Shown one piece after another: positions 24,901 to 39,189 of a stretch of DNA of 64,000 nucleotides. The stretch comes from Viscum album (lineage: Eukaryota > Streptophyta > Magnoliopsida > Santalales > Viscaceae): contig OY728163.1 of assembly GCA_963277665.1 (NCBI GenBank), forward strand, positions 1,907,188,644 through 1,907,252,643. The letters run 5' to 3'. Every line of letters starts with the position of its first letter. Position 1 is the first letter of the stretch. The notes beneath the pieces are model-generated. The model was not told the origin of the DNA, did no database searches, and saw nothing but the letters and a program-made list of their open reading frames with translations. Position numbers and translations under genes: made by a program.

Positions 24901-25687
24901 TCCACCCTAATTAATTCAGTATTCTCTTTAAAATCCTCATGAAATTTCTTTTGATTATGATATAAGGCAAGATTATTAAATACATTTATTTTTATGGGTA
25001 ATTCATATGATTATTTCTTATTGATGATCTCATTTTGTAGAAAACATAATCGTGAATATGTTATAATGGTTTCACCCAAATATGACTACAATTCTCTGGG
25101 TTATTTTTTTTCTTAGGAGTAATTTTATATATTATTAGGGAGTAAACTTAACCAATGACATGACTCTATCAATCTTATTATATTATTATATAAGTAATCA
25201 TTGACACATGCTTATGCTATTTTTTTGGGCTGCTATCACATTTTCTATAATTCCATGATATTATGATACCTTGTTATTTATTTTATACTCCCATGTTTTT
25301 AATCATGATATTTATATTTTATTATATCATTGTATACCTTTGAATCACAAATTATTCTTCTGTTTCATGATTATTCCATTACTAGGATTGTTAGTGCATT
25401 TATTTTTTCTATTTGACCTCAAGGTTTTTACTTGTAGTTTTAGGATCTCAAATTGAAGTTAGAGATAATTTTATATTTTTAAATATTGTTTTTATTTCTA
25501 TGTTGGTGTTCTATATACCTAGTCTTCCAAAGAAATTAGGCTTTTCAATCATTATTTTGTATTTTTTTGACATTTTTGTTAAAAATAAGAAAATAATATG
25601 TGTAAAAAGGTCTGGGATTCCATTTGTTATGTTTTTTTAGAGACATCCAGGTGGATTTATAATTTTTAATATTTTATTCCATTTCAT
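21972..25687 (+). mobile_element. LTR L3 (3' LTR of the array)
   Basis: Starts TGTAATTCCTTGATATT right after the integrase tail. It aligns with L1 and L2 through the TATA box (23668), 'tatggaaaactaccacctcgcatac' (24027), 'cattcatgcgtacgtacggactacgg' (24202) and 'tctatatacctagtcttccaaag' (25510), the counterpart of 'gtatctggtttaccaaga'. U3 is about 0.3 kb longer than in the other two. The 3' edge is approximate, set by alignment to the L1 end. A 'ttggtattgggaag' string follows and is discussed as a possible primer-binding site. Confidence 0.8.
23668..23676 (+). promoter_or_regulatory. TATA box of LTR L3
   Basis: The motif tataaaaag in 'ctcacttataaaaaggaacctcc' occupies the same place in the LTR as the TATA boxes of L1 and L2. 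Confidence 0.72.
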
Positions 25688-28600
25688 TTTTGGTATTGGG
25701 AAGACATGGGAGATTGAGATGAGATTATGGAGGAAGTGTTGTTTGTGAATGAATCTTCTAGGGAGGCACCCACATGATCAGTTGGGAAGATGAAGATGAA
25801 ATATTTTAGTTGGATGTTTCATTATGGTAATGAAGAAGAGGGAACTTTTTTCTTCCAAGAATGGGGCACATATTAGGTCTCTAGTGTTTAGTGGTTTGTG
25901 GTGTGCTATGCGTGTTTAGTGAAACTATTTCTGGAATGATCTTGTGTGAGACCTTTATTATATCTTCCCCAAGAATCCATGTGTTTCCTAGAGATCAAAT
26001 CATAATTAGTAGAGGGATAATGTTGTGGTTGAGTTCTAATAATTTCATAAAAACCGTTTAGTATATTTTTTTGAATTGGGTTGAATGATTATGTAATATA
26101 TATAATTATATAATTTTAGTGAAAATATTGTGAATGGACCTCTAGGAAAAAATGATTTAAAAATTTGGAAATATTTTTCAATGTGATGTTTCAATAATTA
26201 AATATATTTAATTTTTAATTAGTTATTGGAAAGAGTTAGTTATGAGTGAAGAATAATGTGTAACTTTGGCATTATCCAATGTTGGACTTCCATATTATGG
26301 GTGTATCATAACATTGTGAGGATGTAAATGTGATTTTTCTAAGATACTGATGTTCGATACCATAGTAATTATTTTAGAAACAAGAAAACAACCATTTTAT
26401 AGGTATCTCCTAATATTATGTTTTTGTGTATGTTGATTTCTTTTGGGGATTTTGTTTGATTTCGGAGGATGAAAAAATATTGAGAATTGTATAATGTAAT
26501 GGTTCAGATCATCGAGGTCAAATAATTTGTTAGTTTTTGGTGTGTGAGGATTTTGGAGGAATTTTTCAGGTGGAAAAGTTCAAGTAGGAGTGAAAATTAT
26601 GGTTTTAGAAATGATTCATGACATGAATTTTGGTTCATGAAATAAATTTGTTCATGTATGCTTTGCTGATTATCATGCTTATGAATATTCATTCTATCAA
26701 TGAAATATTCACATTGTGAATGATTTTTGGGGTTCTATGATCCAATAACATTTATTTATGGTTGAATATTTATTGGAGGGATTTAATTCATTATGGATGA
26801 TGTCTCTCCATGAATGAGTGTTTTTAAAGAACCTAAATAAATTCAAGAGTAAGTCTAAATTGTAGAGTTTCTATTTAATTTCATTTGAACTCGAAGGGAA
26901 GTAGGGCATGATTTTGGGGGTCTCTATTTTTACATTGGATGGTATAATACATTTTTAATATAAATTGATTCACTAAATGTTTAGTTGTGTTATTCCCACT
27001 TTTCCCATGGATTTAATTTCTTTTATTTTATTATCATTGATTTCAAGGGGATTATGTGTTCTTGGGTCTTCAATATTATTTTATACATGTTGATTTATAC
27101 CAATTGATGAATGAATTTATGATGTCTTGTTTATACTATTTATAATGTTCCTTTAAACCTCCCAAAATTGAATAATCATTTAAATAATTCAATAATAATT
27201 TTAAAATAATAGAATGAATAATATGAATAGAACTTGTAAAATAATTGGTGCTTTTATATTTTCATTTTTATTTGTATCATTGATGTGAATAAGGGTTTAA
27301 TGATGATGACATTTACTTTTACTTATCTTATTTTGGATAAAACTACTTGAAAAAATGGGAAGGATAACTAAGACTTTAAAATTGGAATTAAAAGTTTGTG
27401 AAATGATATCTAATATTGTAAAATATTGATAAATAAATACAGTTTTTCATCATAAGAAATTAAATGGGAAGTTCTATTGTAGATGTGTTGTTAATGAATA
27501 AAATTATTGGTTATAATTTTAATAAATGTTATAAATGATATACACTAATTTAGGAAATGGTGTTTTTAATGAAGAACATTTATATATGGATGAAAAAATA
27601 AATATTAAATCAAATGTTCTAGGAACTGGTGATTGATGGGGAAATAGAATGATGTGGTTTTATAGAATAGTTGTTTGTGTGGCCTCATAGTTTTTAATAT
27701 TTATTTTTTATCTATAACATAAATTATATGTATTGAGATGTTTGATATATTGTTAATATATTGATTCTATAAAATATTTGATGTGGGTAGATAAAGAAAT
27801 TATATAGGAAACCTTTTTCATTAGTTTCCAATGATCAAAAGGATACACATTTAAATGGGATTAAGAATTGGTTTGATGAATTCTCAGTGATGACATATTT
27901 TTATTGAATATCTCATAATATTGATGAGGATTTGGTATAGTGGGGGTTTCTCATGGTAAGGGTAGGGGATGATTTTGATGCTCTAAAATTTCATGATACC
28001 ATAATATGAAGAAAGAATGTTACATTAGTTTCACATGTACATATTAGGGGAAGTTCACAAAGTTTATTTCCTCTATTATTACATTACCCTACTTAATATG
28101 GTTTGAGATAGTTGATTTGAAGTATTTGTGGCTACAAATTTTTTATGGTTCATATGTGGTGGTTATAACAATGTGGGTTCAGATATGTGATGATAAAATT
28201 TTCATTATATGGAGTCATGGTGATAACGGTGTATTTGTGTGGAAAGATGATTTATGATTTTTTTTTTGTAGTTTCATACCCTCACTCATTTTCTTAGAGA
28301 TATAGTAATCCTCTCAGATCACTTCTAGTCTGATTGGGATAACCCTTTAGATTAATGGTTGGGGTCAAGATGAATTCATTATAGTCCTATTAGAGGGAGT
28401 GCTCTAGTATATTTTTTAGTGTTATTGATTTATTTTTCAATAGATACTTTTTTGGTCGAAGATATTTTAAATATGGAAGGACTGTTGTGGGATATTTATT
28501 ATTTATTATGTTTGTTTCACTATTATGATATTGGGATTGGTATAATCCCATGGATGTTCAGTTCTTAACTATTTATTATGCATTGAATAATTTTCAAAAT

Positions 28601-28950
28601 CGGTAATACTTCATGAATACTCTAGAATAATTATTGCATATATATGATTAATTTTCACATGGGATGTTATTATTGAGTTCTCTAAATGTGATCACATGCC
28701 TTAAATTTCTATTAGTTTATAGGATAAATAATTATAGCTAATGATGATTTTTGGGTAGCTTGAATATAGGTTTTATATGAAACAGATCATGAAGTTTCAT
28801 TCTCTTATATTCATTAGTTTTCATAATTTTTTCAATTAATAATCACTTTTGTTGTGGGAAACTATTTATGAATTGTAAAACCTTTGTTATTTATTAGTGA
28901 ATCAAACTATATTACATATCCAAAAATATTTTCTGAGGGTAATGTATTTT

Positions 28951-29165
28951 CTATGTGAAATTTCTTTTACCACCTTAGTGATAGTCACAAACTTTTGGCA
29001 TTTTAAAGGTGGGACTTTGGGGGTCTTTATCTCTCATTCCCCATTAACAAAACTCATTTCATAAGAGAAATTTATTTTACACCATCATTGGTAGTCTCAA
29101 ACCGGGGTAATAATAACGGAAGGACTCAGAGGTAATTATCCCACTTAATTTATTATTGGCCAAAG
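28951..29165 (+). repeat. 110-bp tandem duplication
   Basis: Two adjacent units start at about 28951 and 29061. Shared landmarks are 'gaaatttcttttaccac' against 'gaaatttattttacacc', 'tgatagtcacaaac' against 'tggtagtctcaaac', and 'gggactttgggggtctttatctc' against 'ggactcagaggtaattatccc'. The units are moderately diverged. No coding potential is evident. Confidence 0.6.
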
Positions 29166-30091
29166 AGGGGTACCATTAGAGGATGAGATAATGATATATT
29201 TTTCCAAAATGTTAAATAACAATTTTCTAAAATCAAATTGAAATTTATAAATGAATATATTGTTAAATTGAAGTTACAAACATTATGAAGGAAACAAAAT
29301 TAAATTTTTGGTATATGTAAAAGATAATATATATATATATACATGTTCTTTATTGAAAAAAAAGGCAATGAAGGAAATAATAATAAGTTATATGAATTTT
29401 TATATCTATATATTCATATAAACAGATGGTAATATTAGTTTATCTAAACTCCTTCCCAAAAATAATTATTTTTGGAAAAATTGTTATTTTTATAGGATGT
29501 AGATCAATCAAAGAACAATGTCATGTTAACAGCCTCAAGAAAGAAGTTTTATCATGAAACCTGAGGAAAATTTGTTGGATTTAAATACCGATTTAGATAG
29601 TTTTTAGGATAGTTAAACACATTTTATATCACTATAAAGAATAAAATAGATTAAAAACATAACAATTTTGAACAATGTTATTTTATTCAATGCAAGTTAA
29701 AAATCTAAAAAATCATTTGAATGTATTTTAACATTAAAAAAATTGGTCATTAAATAATAGTCAATATTTAATTTTTTATTAATCTATTCAATTAAAAAAT
29801 TCTTTCAATTTTGATAACGATCCTAGAATGGTGTTGATTGTGCATGTTTAATGTATCGAAATCTCTTAACCATGTTTTTTCAGAAAATAAGGACATGTAT
29901 TCTCATGTTCTTCCATGTATAAATAAAAAGTATTCCAATTATAAAACTGATTACCTATAAAATAATATATTTTTTATTTATAAAAAATTATTTAATAGAT
30001 ATATTCCAATGAATAAATAATAATGTTAACCCTTTTAAAATTAAGAAAATTTAAAATTATTTCTATAATTGGTATTTATTTTTTAAAAATA

Positions 30092-30111
30092 ATATATATA
30101 TATATATATAT
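30092..30111 (+). repeat. (AT)n microsatellite
   Basis: An uninterrupted AT dinucleotide run of 20 bases. Comparable runs are at 8561-8579, 29327-29341, 30482-30502 and 51100-51127 (interrupted), and an (AAT)n run is at 35735-35752. Confidence 0.85.
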
Positions 30112-32479
30112 GTATTATAGGTTTATGGTTTTAAATTTGGTACTATATATTAGAGGATAAAATTTAAATATTATAAAATTTCATGAATTGTATAAAAAAT
30201 AATAATCCTATGATTATGTTCACATGGTTTATTATTATATACTAATCACGTGATAGTTAAATTTATAATGAAAATAAAAAATGATCTTCAAAATATTAAC
30301 CAAAAAATCATTTATTAATGAAATATTAATAATTTAGATGGAAAATATTTTTCCCAAAATTTGGAATATGTAGTGCCTGGATACTACCTTCATTGAGGTC
30401 ATTAATGGAAAAAACTACGACTTCAAGAAAAAAAAAATCCACCATTATGAGGACATGTAATCATCATGAATGAAATGTAAGAATATATATATATATATAT
30501 ATAACGTGATGTATCTGAAAAATTTATATTGTTAATTTATAATTTAATAAAAATTTTTTACATTAGAATAATTTAATTAGCATAATATAATTAAGTAATC
30601 ATAGATAATATATGAATTTATTGAATAAAAAAAGTTTATACCACATTCGCTTAGATATTGGATATTACCTTCAAACTGTAATGGCAGTGATAATAAAATA
30701 GACTTATAATACCATTCCAATAAAAATATTCCCTTATAGAAAGTTATAAAATATTATTCATAACATTGATATATAATTATATAACATTAAAACTTCTATA
30801 ATAAAATTTACCTCTAAATAATGGAACTTATAATGGGAAAATAAAAACTAATGATTGAAATCTACAAATTATATGGTTAATTTCAATAACATAAAAAAAT
30901 TAATTCAATATAAAACTTACAAATGATATCTTAAATAATAATCCATTTAAATTAGATTATTTGAATATTATCCAAAAAACATAATATATATTTATTAAAA
31001 GTAAAAATTAATTTTATATACATATAGATAAAAATAACCCTTAATAATGTCTTTATATATATTATAAAAATTCAATGATGTAAAAACATTGTTTAAATTT
31101 TTATTTTAGTTAATAAAATTAATTTTGAATTACCAGATTGGTTATTATGGAATATATGAAAATATTTATTCAGATATCATAACTAAGAAAAAAAAATATA
31201 AATTTACTTGAAAACAAAACATCATAAAAATTGCGTGATTAAAAATGATTAGAATTCCCAATGATATTACACAAATAGTGTTATGAAAAATTATGTTTTT
31301 GTAAAAATTAAATTCTTTTATTGTAGTAAAATTTAACTAAATATTTAATTGAGTAATACCCAATTATGTTAACGAAATGAAAATTATGTGAATTTTAGGA
31401 GGCACAATTTTTATTTCATTAAATGTTTTAAAAAAATTTATTCATTATAAATACAAAGTATAATAATTGAATTTTTGATAAAAAGGTAAATGATTTACTT
31501 ATTCTATGATATTATAAAATATGTATGACTTAATAATTCCTTAAGAAAATGAGTCACTCTATTAATGAAATGCTATAGGATAAGAGAATTACACAGTTGA
31601 AAAATCTATTTCAATAATTCAAGATGATAACTATTTTGATAATATTTTAATATATAATTATAATTTATATTTCTCTATATTTGTAATTTATAAGTTTATA
31701 ACTGATGGATATGAATGTGAGTCACCATTTTAGGCGGAACAATATTTTATTACACATTCAATAAAAATATCATTAAAGTATCACCTTATTGATAAATTAA
31801 TCTGAGTTGTTAATATTCTAATAATAACTCTGTTTTTTCTATGAAATAGAATTAAAATATTAATTATATATTACATTTCAATACTATTTTAGTGGGTGAT
31901 TACATATGAGATAAAATATTATTAATATCACCTCTAAATGAATCATTCAATTCAAGGTGAATGATGTATGGTTGATAAGAAAATGTATTGGAGAATACTT
32001 TCGATGTTGGATAAAATGTGATGTCAAAAATTATCTAATGAAAATGGTTTTATTACCCAAAATATATAAAAGAATATTTATAGTGTATACAATCAAAAAT
32101 AATTAATCTATAACAGGGAAACTATTTCATTAATATTAATACATGTACCTATATGAATCCTATAAATCATAAAATATTTAAAGTTTATTCTTTTTTCAAA
32201 GTATGTTCAATATTATTTTCATAATAGTTTTACTCAAGAGAAATTATTACATTAAAAATATATGTGTTTTTATTGTCTAAAACCATTATTTATACCAAAA
32301 CATTAACAAAATATTTTTTCTTTAGTCATATCATTCTTTTCTAAAAAATACACACTAAGAATCGATAGGTCTAATGTCTTTAGAATATTATCTATAAAAC
32401 CATATCACCAAAAATATAAATACCTAATGTTAAGTTATATCTAAAAATACTTATCCTTTATCCAAAATATCTTCTAAAA

Positions 32480-35400
32480 CATCATTGGATATTATGGGGA
32501 TATTTTATAAGGAAAAGGGTGAGAAAGAAATCCCATTATTTGAGTAAATATGGTAATAAACTATAACAAGAGTGTCAAGATGTGTAACATTATATAAAAA
32601 ATATGATGATAATAAGCATGGAAACAAGGAATAATGAAATGATATCATACAATCATAAACATATTTAAAAAAAAACATTATATCATAAATATATATCAAG
32701 TTCCACTCTAAATTCCATTATCATAATGTCGACAATGTACCTTAATAGATTATGCTCACTCCATAATCCCTTTAGTAACATCTAATGAGATATAATTCAT
32801 TACCCAAATAATTGGAAGGTTATATAATTATATCCTGACCTATAACAATAATGAAAATAAATTTTTTTGTCCCACATGAGGAAAACAAACCATAAATTAA
32901 TCATAAGCATGATCAAACCCTTGAGAAAGATGTGGGTCTCATAATTAGGATACATGACATAACTGAATGAAAAAAATTATTATTATCATGAGAAGAAGTA
33001 ATTAAATAATTTTTAATGTTCATGTTTTATTAATAAATACAATTATTTAATATTATTCCCCACTATATATATATATCATTATAAGTATATAGAATAATAA
33101 AGAATAAAAATAAACCACATTGCTCATATAGTTATGAAATGACTAATGGATTATTTAATGAAGAAAATTACACTTTGTTTTCAAAAAAATAACATTAAAA
33201 AAATGTTTTATATAAAAAATATTGGGAATTTTTATAATCTATTAATTATTTTAAAAAAAATTATTGGGTTAATGAATGACATTAGGAAATAATTAGAAAC
33301 TTTCCCTTAATGTGAATTTAGATAAATGTATAAATTTGAAAGGGAAATAAAATAAGAATTAAACCTATTATTAATAGTACATAAAAACAGGAAAATATAT
33401 AAGGAAATTGTATACAAAAAAAATATTATGTACAATAGAAATATAATTCATAATTGGGAAAAAAAATGATAACTATTAATAAAGAAGTCGTGGTTGAGTT
33501 ATGGAAGATACCTTTATTTAAAAACACAATTTCTGAAAATAGAATATAATAAAAACATTCATTTGAAAAGTGGGAATTAAAAAATCAAATTTCACATGAT
33601 ATAACACAAAAATAGGATTCATATTTAAAATGGGAATGATTGTGTGAAGGGATGATTATAGAAAATGATGTGAAATTGTCATTTCAAAGGATATAAATTA
33701 TTATGATCATTCTGGAATTTTCAAAATAGATTAAAAATCACTACTGAAGAATATTTGAGTCAAAATTATCTCCCAAAATAAAACAAAATCGGTATTCCAT
33801 ATGAAATGAAATATGAAACACATGGATAAATATCACAACTCATGAAATAATTCTTAGTTATAATGACTCGTATATTATAGATAATACCTAAATCATTTCC
33901 CCTAGTAGGGAAGAGAAGGAATGGAAATAAATTTTCAATGTTTTTAAATAATTTATATTACTATATTTTATGTGAACATTAAATGATCTATTTAAATGAA
34001 TATTGTCTTATAATATTAAATCATGATTCAATGATATTTTATTGAGATAGAACCCTTATAGATTTAGTAATTTCAAATCAATTTTAATTGGAATCATGAA
34101 AATACAATGGTTTCTTAAATACCATGAATTAAGTCATTAGGTATGGAAAAAAATTCAATGGTAGTATGTATAATATAGGAATATGGTATTGGTTTATAAC
34201 ATTAAAACATATCATAATAAAGATAAATTGAGATGAAAGCACATAAATGTTCTTAAAAGAGCACTACACATGCTTTTGATATCCAGAATAATTAATTTCA
34301 GATCATTTAATGTATAACCAAGAATTTTTTTGTTTATATTTTATATTTCATTTTCTATTAAATATCATATGTTATTTACATATAATAAAGTATACTTTCC
34401 GGCATTGGTTATTTGAGGTTTTTCGGTCAACTTATTCATATCCCCATAACTATGTGGAATATGATTGAATTTTTTATAAATTAGTTTCACATTATCCAGA
34501 TAATTAATAGTTTTATAAACAAAAATTTTATATAATAGATAAATTTATATATCCATACATGAATGTTGGAGATGAAAAATGAAGCTTATTTCTCATGGAC
34601 ATGATAGTTTTCATGTAATCATGAGTAAGGATTCTATTCAAAAAATGAAATAGTATAAAATAGTGTAAATGATAATTTGATACCTCAATTTTTTATAGAT
34701 ATCATATTAATTCATCCATAACATAATTTTTTTCAATCATGAATAGTGGTGTTGGAAAACTAAAGACATTAATTTGTTAAGGAGATAGTCTATTTAATGA
34801 ACTAATGATGCTTAAATTTTTCTTATAAAATATAGAATAATAAATAATGGTTATTAATTTAATATAATAACACATCTATATAAAAATTATTCTAATACAA
34901 TAGTATAGTAATTTATGCATGATATTTGGATATGGAAGATTAATGATTAAAAGTTACGAAGAAGGCGATGCTAAAGGTGGAATGTAGATCATATTTTAGA
35001 TATTTCCATGGAACCAAAGTCCTTATGATAACATCTTGTGAAATGAGTCTTATGTATCAAAAAAAAATTAAAGGGGTGGTTTTTTTATTTATTGATCATT
35101 TAAGTTTCAATAGTTAGTGTGACTATGTTTTGGTGGAAGTGAACCCCATATATAATTCAACAAAATGACACATTTGGAAATATCCTTTACTATTTCATGA
35201 TATCATTACACTTATACGTGGTAACAAAATCATAATGTTTTATAATAATTGAGTTTTGGGTGATATTTTTTTTGATAAATCTTCAACCAAGACGTTCCAA
35301 ATATGTTTTGAAGATGTTTCATCTATTTTACCATTTGTTTTTTGACATTAACCTTTTACTAATTACCTTACTCACTAGTTTTAAAATAAATATTTTATAT

Positions 35401-37240
35401 TTCTTTTAGGTAATATAACTAAAAAATTATTAATCAGGGTTTTGCCTAAATTCTATATAGATTTAATGTGAATCAATATACAATATGAGTAAAGTATCTT
35501 TTAAATATAGAAATAATAGATTTTTTAGAAAGATGACGTCAATCCATTATGTATACTTAAGTATAATTTAGAAATGATTAAAATTAAATGTGTTTCAATA
35601 TAGATATATATAAATTTAAAAATAATATTAGAGTGATATTTTTTTTTAAATTTGATTCACTATCCAAAAAAGTAACTGTATTAATAAAACAATTGTTAAA
35701 ATAATAATTTTCCCTTAACATGTTAATTAACTCAAATAATAATAATAATAATACCTTTATAAATAATTTTAAATTTTACCAGATAACTAATATTGACATG
35801 TTGAAATCATATAATTTGTTTTCATATTTAATCTCAAATTGTGATGAAGCCTAATTTTAAATATATGGGTATAAAAATAGTTTTTCATTGTGAAGTATTA
35901 TTTGAGTTTCAAAAATGGTCAATAGGTTTTTTATAAATTACATGTACAATTTTTATATACATTATATTAAATATATGAAATTTATTTTTTATAAATAATT
36001 TTTTTTAATCATTTAATTAATTTGTGTATTATAAATGTTATAGTTTTTAGTAAAATTCAATATTTTTTCTATTCAACTAATAATCTATTATTTCAAACCA
36101 AATATAAAATATTAAATTTATTATATTATTGATAAAATGAAATGAATTTTGTTTTCATATTATAAAATCCAAATCCTAAAATTTATAGATCTATCTTCTT
36201 AAAATATATAAATTAGTAATAAAAATTCCTTTATTATAAAAGGTGGGTTTTAATCATTTTGTGTTCTTAATATTATTACATAATGATTTCAAAATTATGT
36301 ATTGTTAATATAATATATCAAATATTGTAATATTGTAAGGTTTGAAATTTCATTTTTAGGATAAAATATATAGTGATTAAAAAATCATTTCCTTAAAAAT
36401 AAATATTACATTTATACGAAATACACATTTAGAAATACCATTAATTAATGTTTTATATTATAAATTTTAATTTTTACTAATCCATTGATTTTGATATATT
36501 TATTAGAATTTTATATATACTACATATCATTTTTTATTAAAAATAATGACATTTATACATAATTCATAACTATATATATAATATTTGGAAATAATATTTT
36601 TTATTTTATGTTTTTAATATTATTTTAAATTTTAAGCATTAAAAACCCATAAAATAATATTATTTTTTGATAAATGACAAATTACTATCATCAAGTGACC
36701 ATATTTGAAATATCTATAATTATAATGACCATATTTACAATAGATATATCTCATTCACATTTATAGACTTAATAAATCATTTGTTCATTCCACTATCACT
36801 AAACTAGGCATATTTATTTTATCATATTGCCTATAATTATTTTTCTATTCATTGTGTTCTTCTTCATTATAGGTTTTTTTGACTGTTGGTGATCATAAAC
36901 GTTGAATATGATCTAGTTGATTTTCTATTTATGAATATATTATTTATATCTATATATGGTCCCATATTGATTTTTTCTTTTTTAATTGATATATATTATA
37001 CATTATGAGTATTAATCCTAGGTATGAAGTACATATATTTGTGTAAATGTGTTGTAATGTACCATATATAAATATATTATTTATATTTTTTTTGTTTCTT
37101 ATATTAGAGGGACCATTTTTTAATCATGGTTGAATCCTATTGATAGAATAGATAAATATTCATTAAAATTGCATACGTAGATAGTAATAATTATTATATT
37201 AATAAGAATTATTATATATTTTAAAACCCAAGGTGTCACA
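32480..37240 (-). mobile_element. LTR A, minus strand
   Basis: At the right edge the minus strand reads a polypurine tract (37260-37241, ttaaggggcggggtgagaa) and then TGTGACACC, a textbook LTR start. The interval aligns with copy B at an offset of 6708-6747. Paired landmarks are 'attggatat...aaaagggtgag' (32488 against 39193), 'tatggaagata' (33504 against 40217), 'ggtta..tttgagg.tttttcgg' (34407 against 41118) and 'gttgaatatgatct' with 'cccatattgattttt' (36900 against 43647). The left edge is not defined; homology is clear down to about 32480, and the real end may be near 31.7 kb. Short frames inside are not conserved between the copies. Confidence 0.72.
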
Positions 37241-37260
37241 TTCTCACCCCGCCCCTTAAA
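37241..37260 (-). other. Polypurine tract of the A/B element
   Basis: On the minus strand this reads tttaaggggcggggtgagaa and abuts the LTR start TGTGACACC. It is a strongly purine-biased island in AT-rich DNA and defines the element's orientation. Confidence 0.8.
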
Positions 37261-39189
37261 TAAATTATTATTTAGAAATTTAAATCATTACTTACTAAAT
37301 ATTTTAGATAAGGGTATCTATATAGTTACATGATATTACATTACTATAGTGACATCATCCTAAAAAGTTTAATAAACATATTTTTTATATAGAATATAAT
37401 TATCCTTGATATTGAGTTTTTTCCAACTATTGGATCCAAATATATGTTGGAATTCAGTACAGAGACACACATTATATAACTTATTTTGAATCCTTTTCTA
37501 TAATCTTCCTTTCATTTAAAATTATTTCTTCTTTAAAATTTTATTTCTTATTCAAAATATTTTTTATCTTTATATAGAGAGAAAAAATAAAGCTAAAAAG
37601 TAAATTACATTTATCAAAGATTGATGATAATATAATCATTCAACACCTTACCATATATATAATCATGGGATTCAATAATCATACCACTATAATATTTTAA
37701 TAAAAATAATTATCTAGACACCATATTGATTATTTTTTGTTTATTAAAAACACTATAGGTACAAAAAAGTGGGTTGATAATGATAAAAATACAATAATTG
37801 TTATCATTTAGTGGATAATTGGTATTCCTAACTCCAAATCATTTTTAGAACTCGCTTTTGTAGTATAGGCTTCATAGGAATTACTTTTTTACATTGAACT
37901 TATATGTTATTGATTTATAAAATCCTTATAAGCCTATAGATTTGGGAATTGACATGGATAGTTCTGGTGTTTCCAAACATAATGAATTAGACCATTATGG
38001 GTCCTTTTGGATGCATTCATTCAACTACCATAATATTAACAAAAATTGTAATATTCTTGTGGATATTTAATGCTCAATGTCCCACAATTCCAAAAGTAAA
38101 TCAATATCAGGTCCAATTAACTCATTTTTCATTGTAATTCCTCCCACATTTTTACATGAATAATGTTTAGTCATATTTATCTAATTATATCCATTTCATA
38201 AATATTCATGATCCATTAAACATTTCTTCATTATAACAATATGGGTTTCATCTATGGTTGAATTGTTAATCATGATTCATGATAGTTAGTTTGGAATAAT
38301 GACAATATTCTTCATTCCATCAAACATTTTAATGGGATGATTATTGTTTTAATTATTTATAGTTGCTTTCACCCAACGTTATCTCAGTTACATCAAGATT
38401 GTTCCATAACTAATACCAAAAAGGTTAACACGAGTGGTTAACATTTAACATTATAAGGCTATAACTATAATCAATAACATAAAATGTATTAAACAGTATT
38501 ACCATTATATATTTTACAACAAAACTTTATAACATATTTCACTTTGTTTAAACTATACCAATAATAATATATCCATGGATACATCTTATTGGGTCATTTT
38601 ATACATATCACCATAGTGCGTAATTATAAATATTAAATAAATAATTCATAGTAGTTTTTATGTGGTTCATAATCAACTAAATAGTTTCCACTGATAATGT
38701 AACAGTAGATTTACAACATAGGAAAATTCACCATATACAATAATGAGGGTTGTTACATACTCAAAAAATAATTTTTTGGGTTTTTACACAAATATGTGTC
38801 TTTGAACATACCATTTACACTTTTTTTTATCCATAGAGTAATGTATTCTTGTAAAACAACATAAATAAAAAATTAATGATATTTTTTGGATGTTTTCCTT
38901 GAGTTAGACTTATCCCTTAAAATATTATTATGATTAACACAAATGATTTAACATCCAAATCTATTAATTTATCTATACCATCATTATATAAAAACTACGA
39001 TGACATGGCCCTTAATGACATGCTATTTCATGAATAATGGTATTATTTTCAAACCAATACTCAATGGTGATTGGGAATTCTTGTATCCTTAGTTGATTAG
39101 AAATAAAAATATATTAAATTAAGTATAAAAACATTAAAAGTATTTAAAAATCCACATAGAGAACTAAAATACCTTAGATTATATATAAC
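37261..39189 (-). mobile_element. Short internal segment between LTRs A and B
   Basis: Less than 2 kb separates the clearly homologous parts of A and B, so most of gag-pol is gone. A minus-strand primer-binding-like site, tggtattagtta (about 38418 down to 38407), suggests that the B LTR really extends to about 38420, leaving an internal region of only about 1.15 kb. I recognise no protein domain. Confidence 0.5.

Larger units (their letters stand above)
12463..25687 (+). mobile_element. Ty3/gypsy element, L2 - gag-pol - L3 (about 13.2 kb)
   Basis: Two LTRs of the same family (12463-16089 and 21972-25687) flank an internal region of about 5.9 kb. Its remains run in the order gag, reverse transcriptase, RNase H, integrase on the plus strand, which is the Ty3/gypsy order. 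The integrase tail has the extended C-terminus of Tekay/Del-type chromoviruses. Every domain is broken by stops and frameshifts, and the LTRs are strongly diverged, so this is an old insertion. No target-site duplication could be recognised. Confidence 0.88.
25688..32479. other. Unassigned AT-rich block
   Basis: Nearly 7 kb in which I recognise no gene, LTR edge or polyprotein domain. It contains a 110-bp tandem repeat near 29 kb and several (AT)n tracts. Its left part (25.7-28.9 kb) is somewhat richer in G and T and might be a further decayed internal region following L3, but no protein motif supports this. The right part may include the outer edge of LTR A. Confidence 0.5.

Noticed and set aside
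26400..26900. Possible LINE-type coding remnant (strings such as SDH and FADY on the plus strand)
   Set aside because: The residues are isolated, in different frames and not in LINE order; no endonuclease or reverse transcriptase context could be read.
38745..38760. 'gagggttgttacatac' as a separate LTR edge
   Set aside because: It resembles an LTR end on the plus strand or an LTR start on the minus strand, but neither a polypurine tract, a primer-binding site nor a partner LTR was found nearby.
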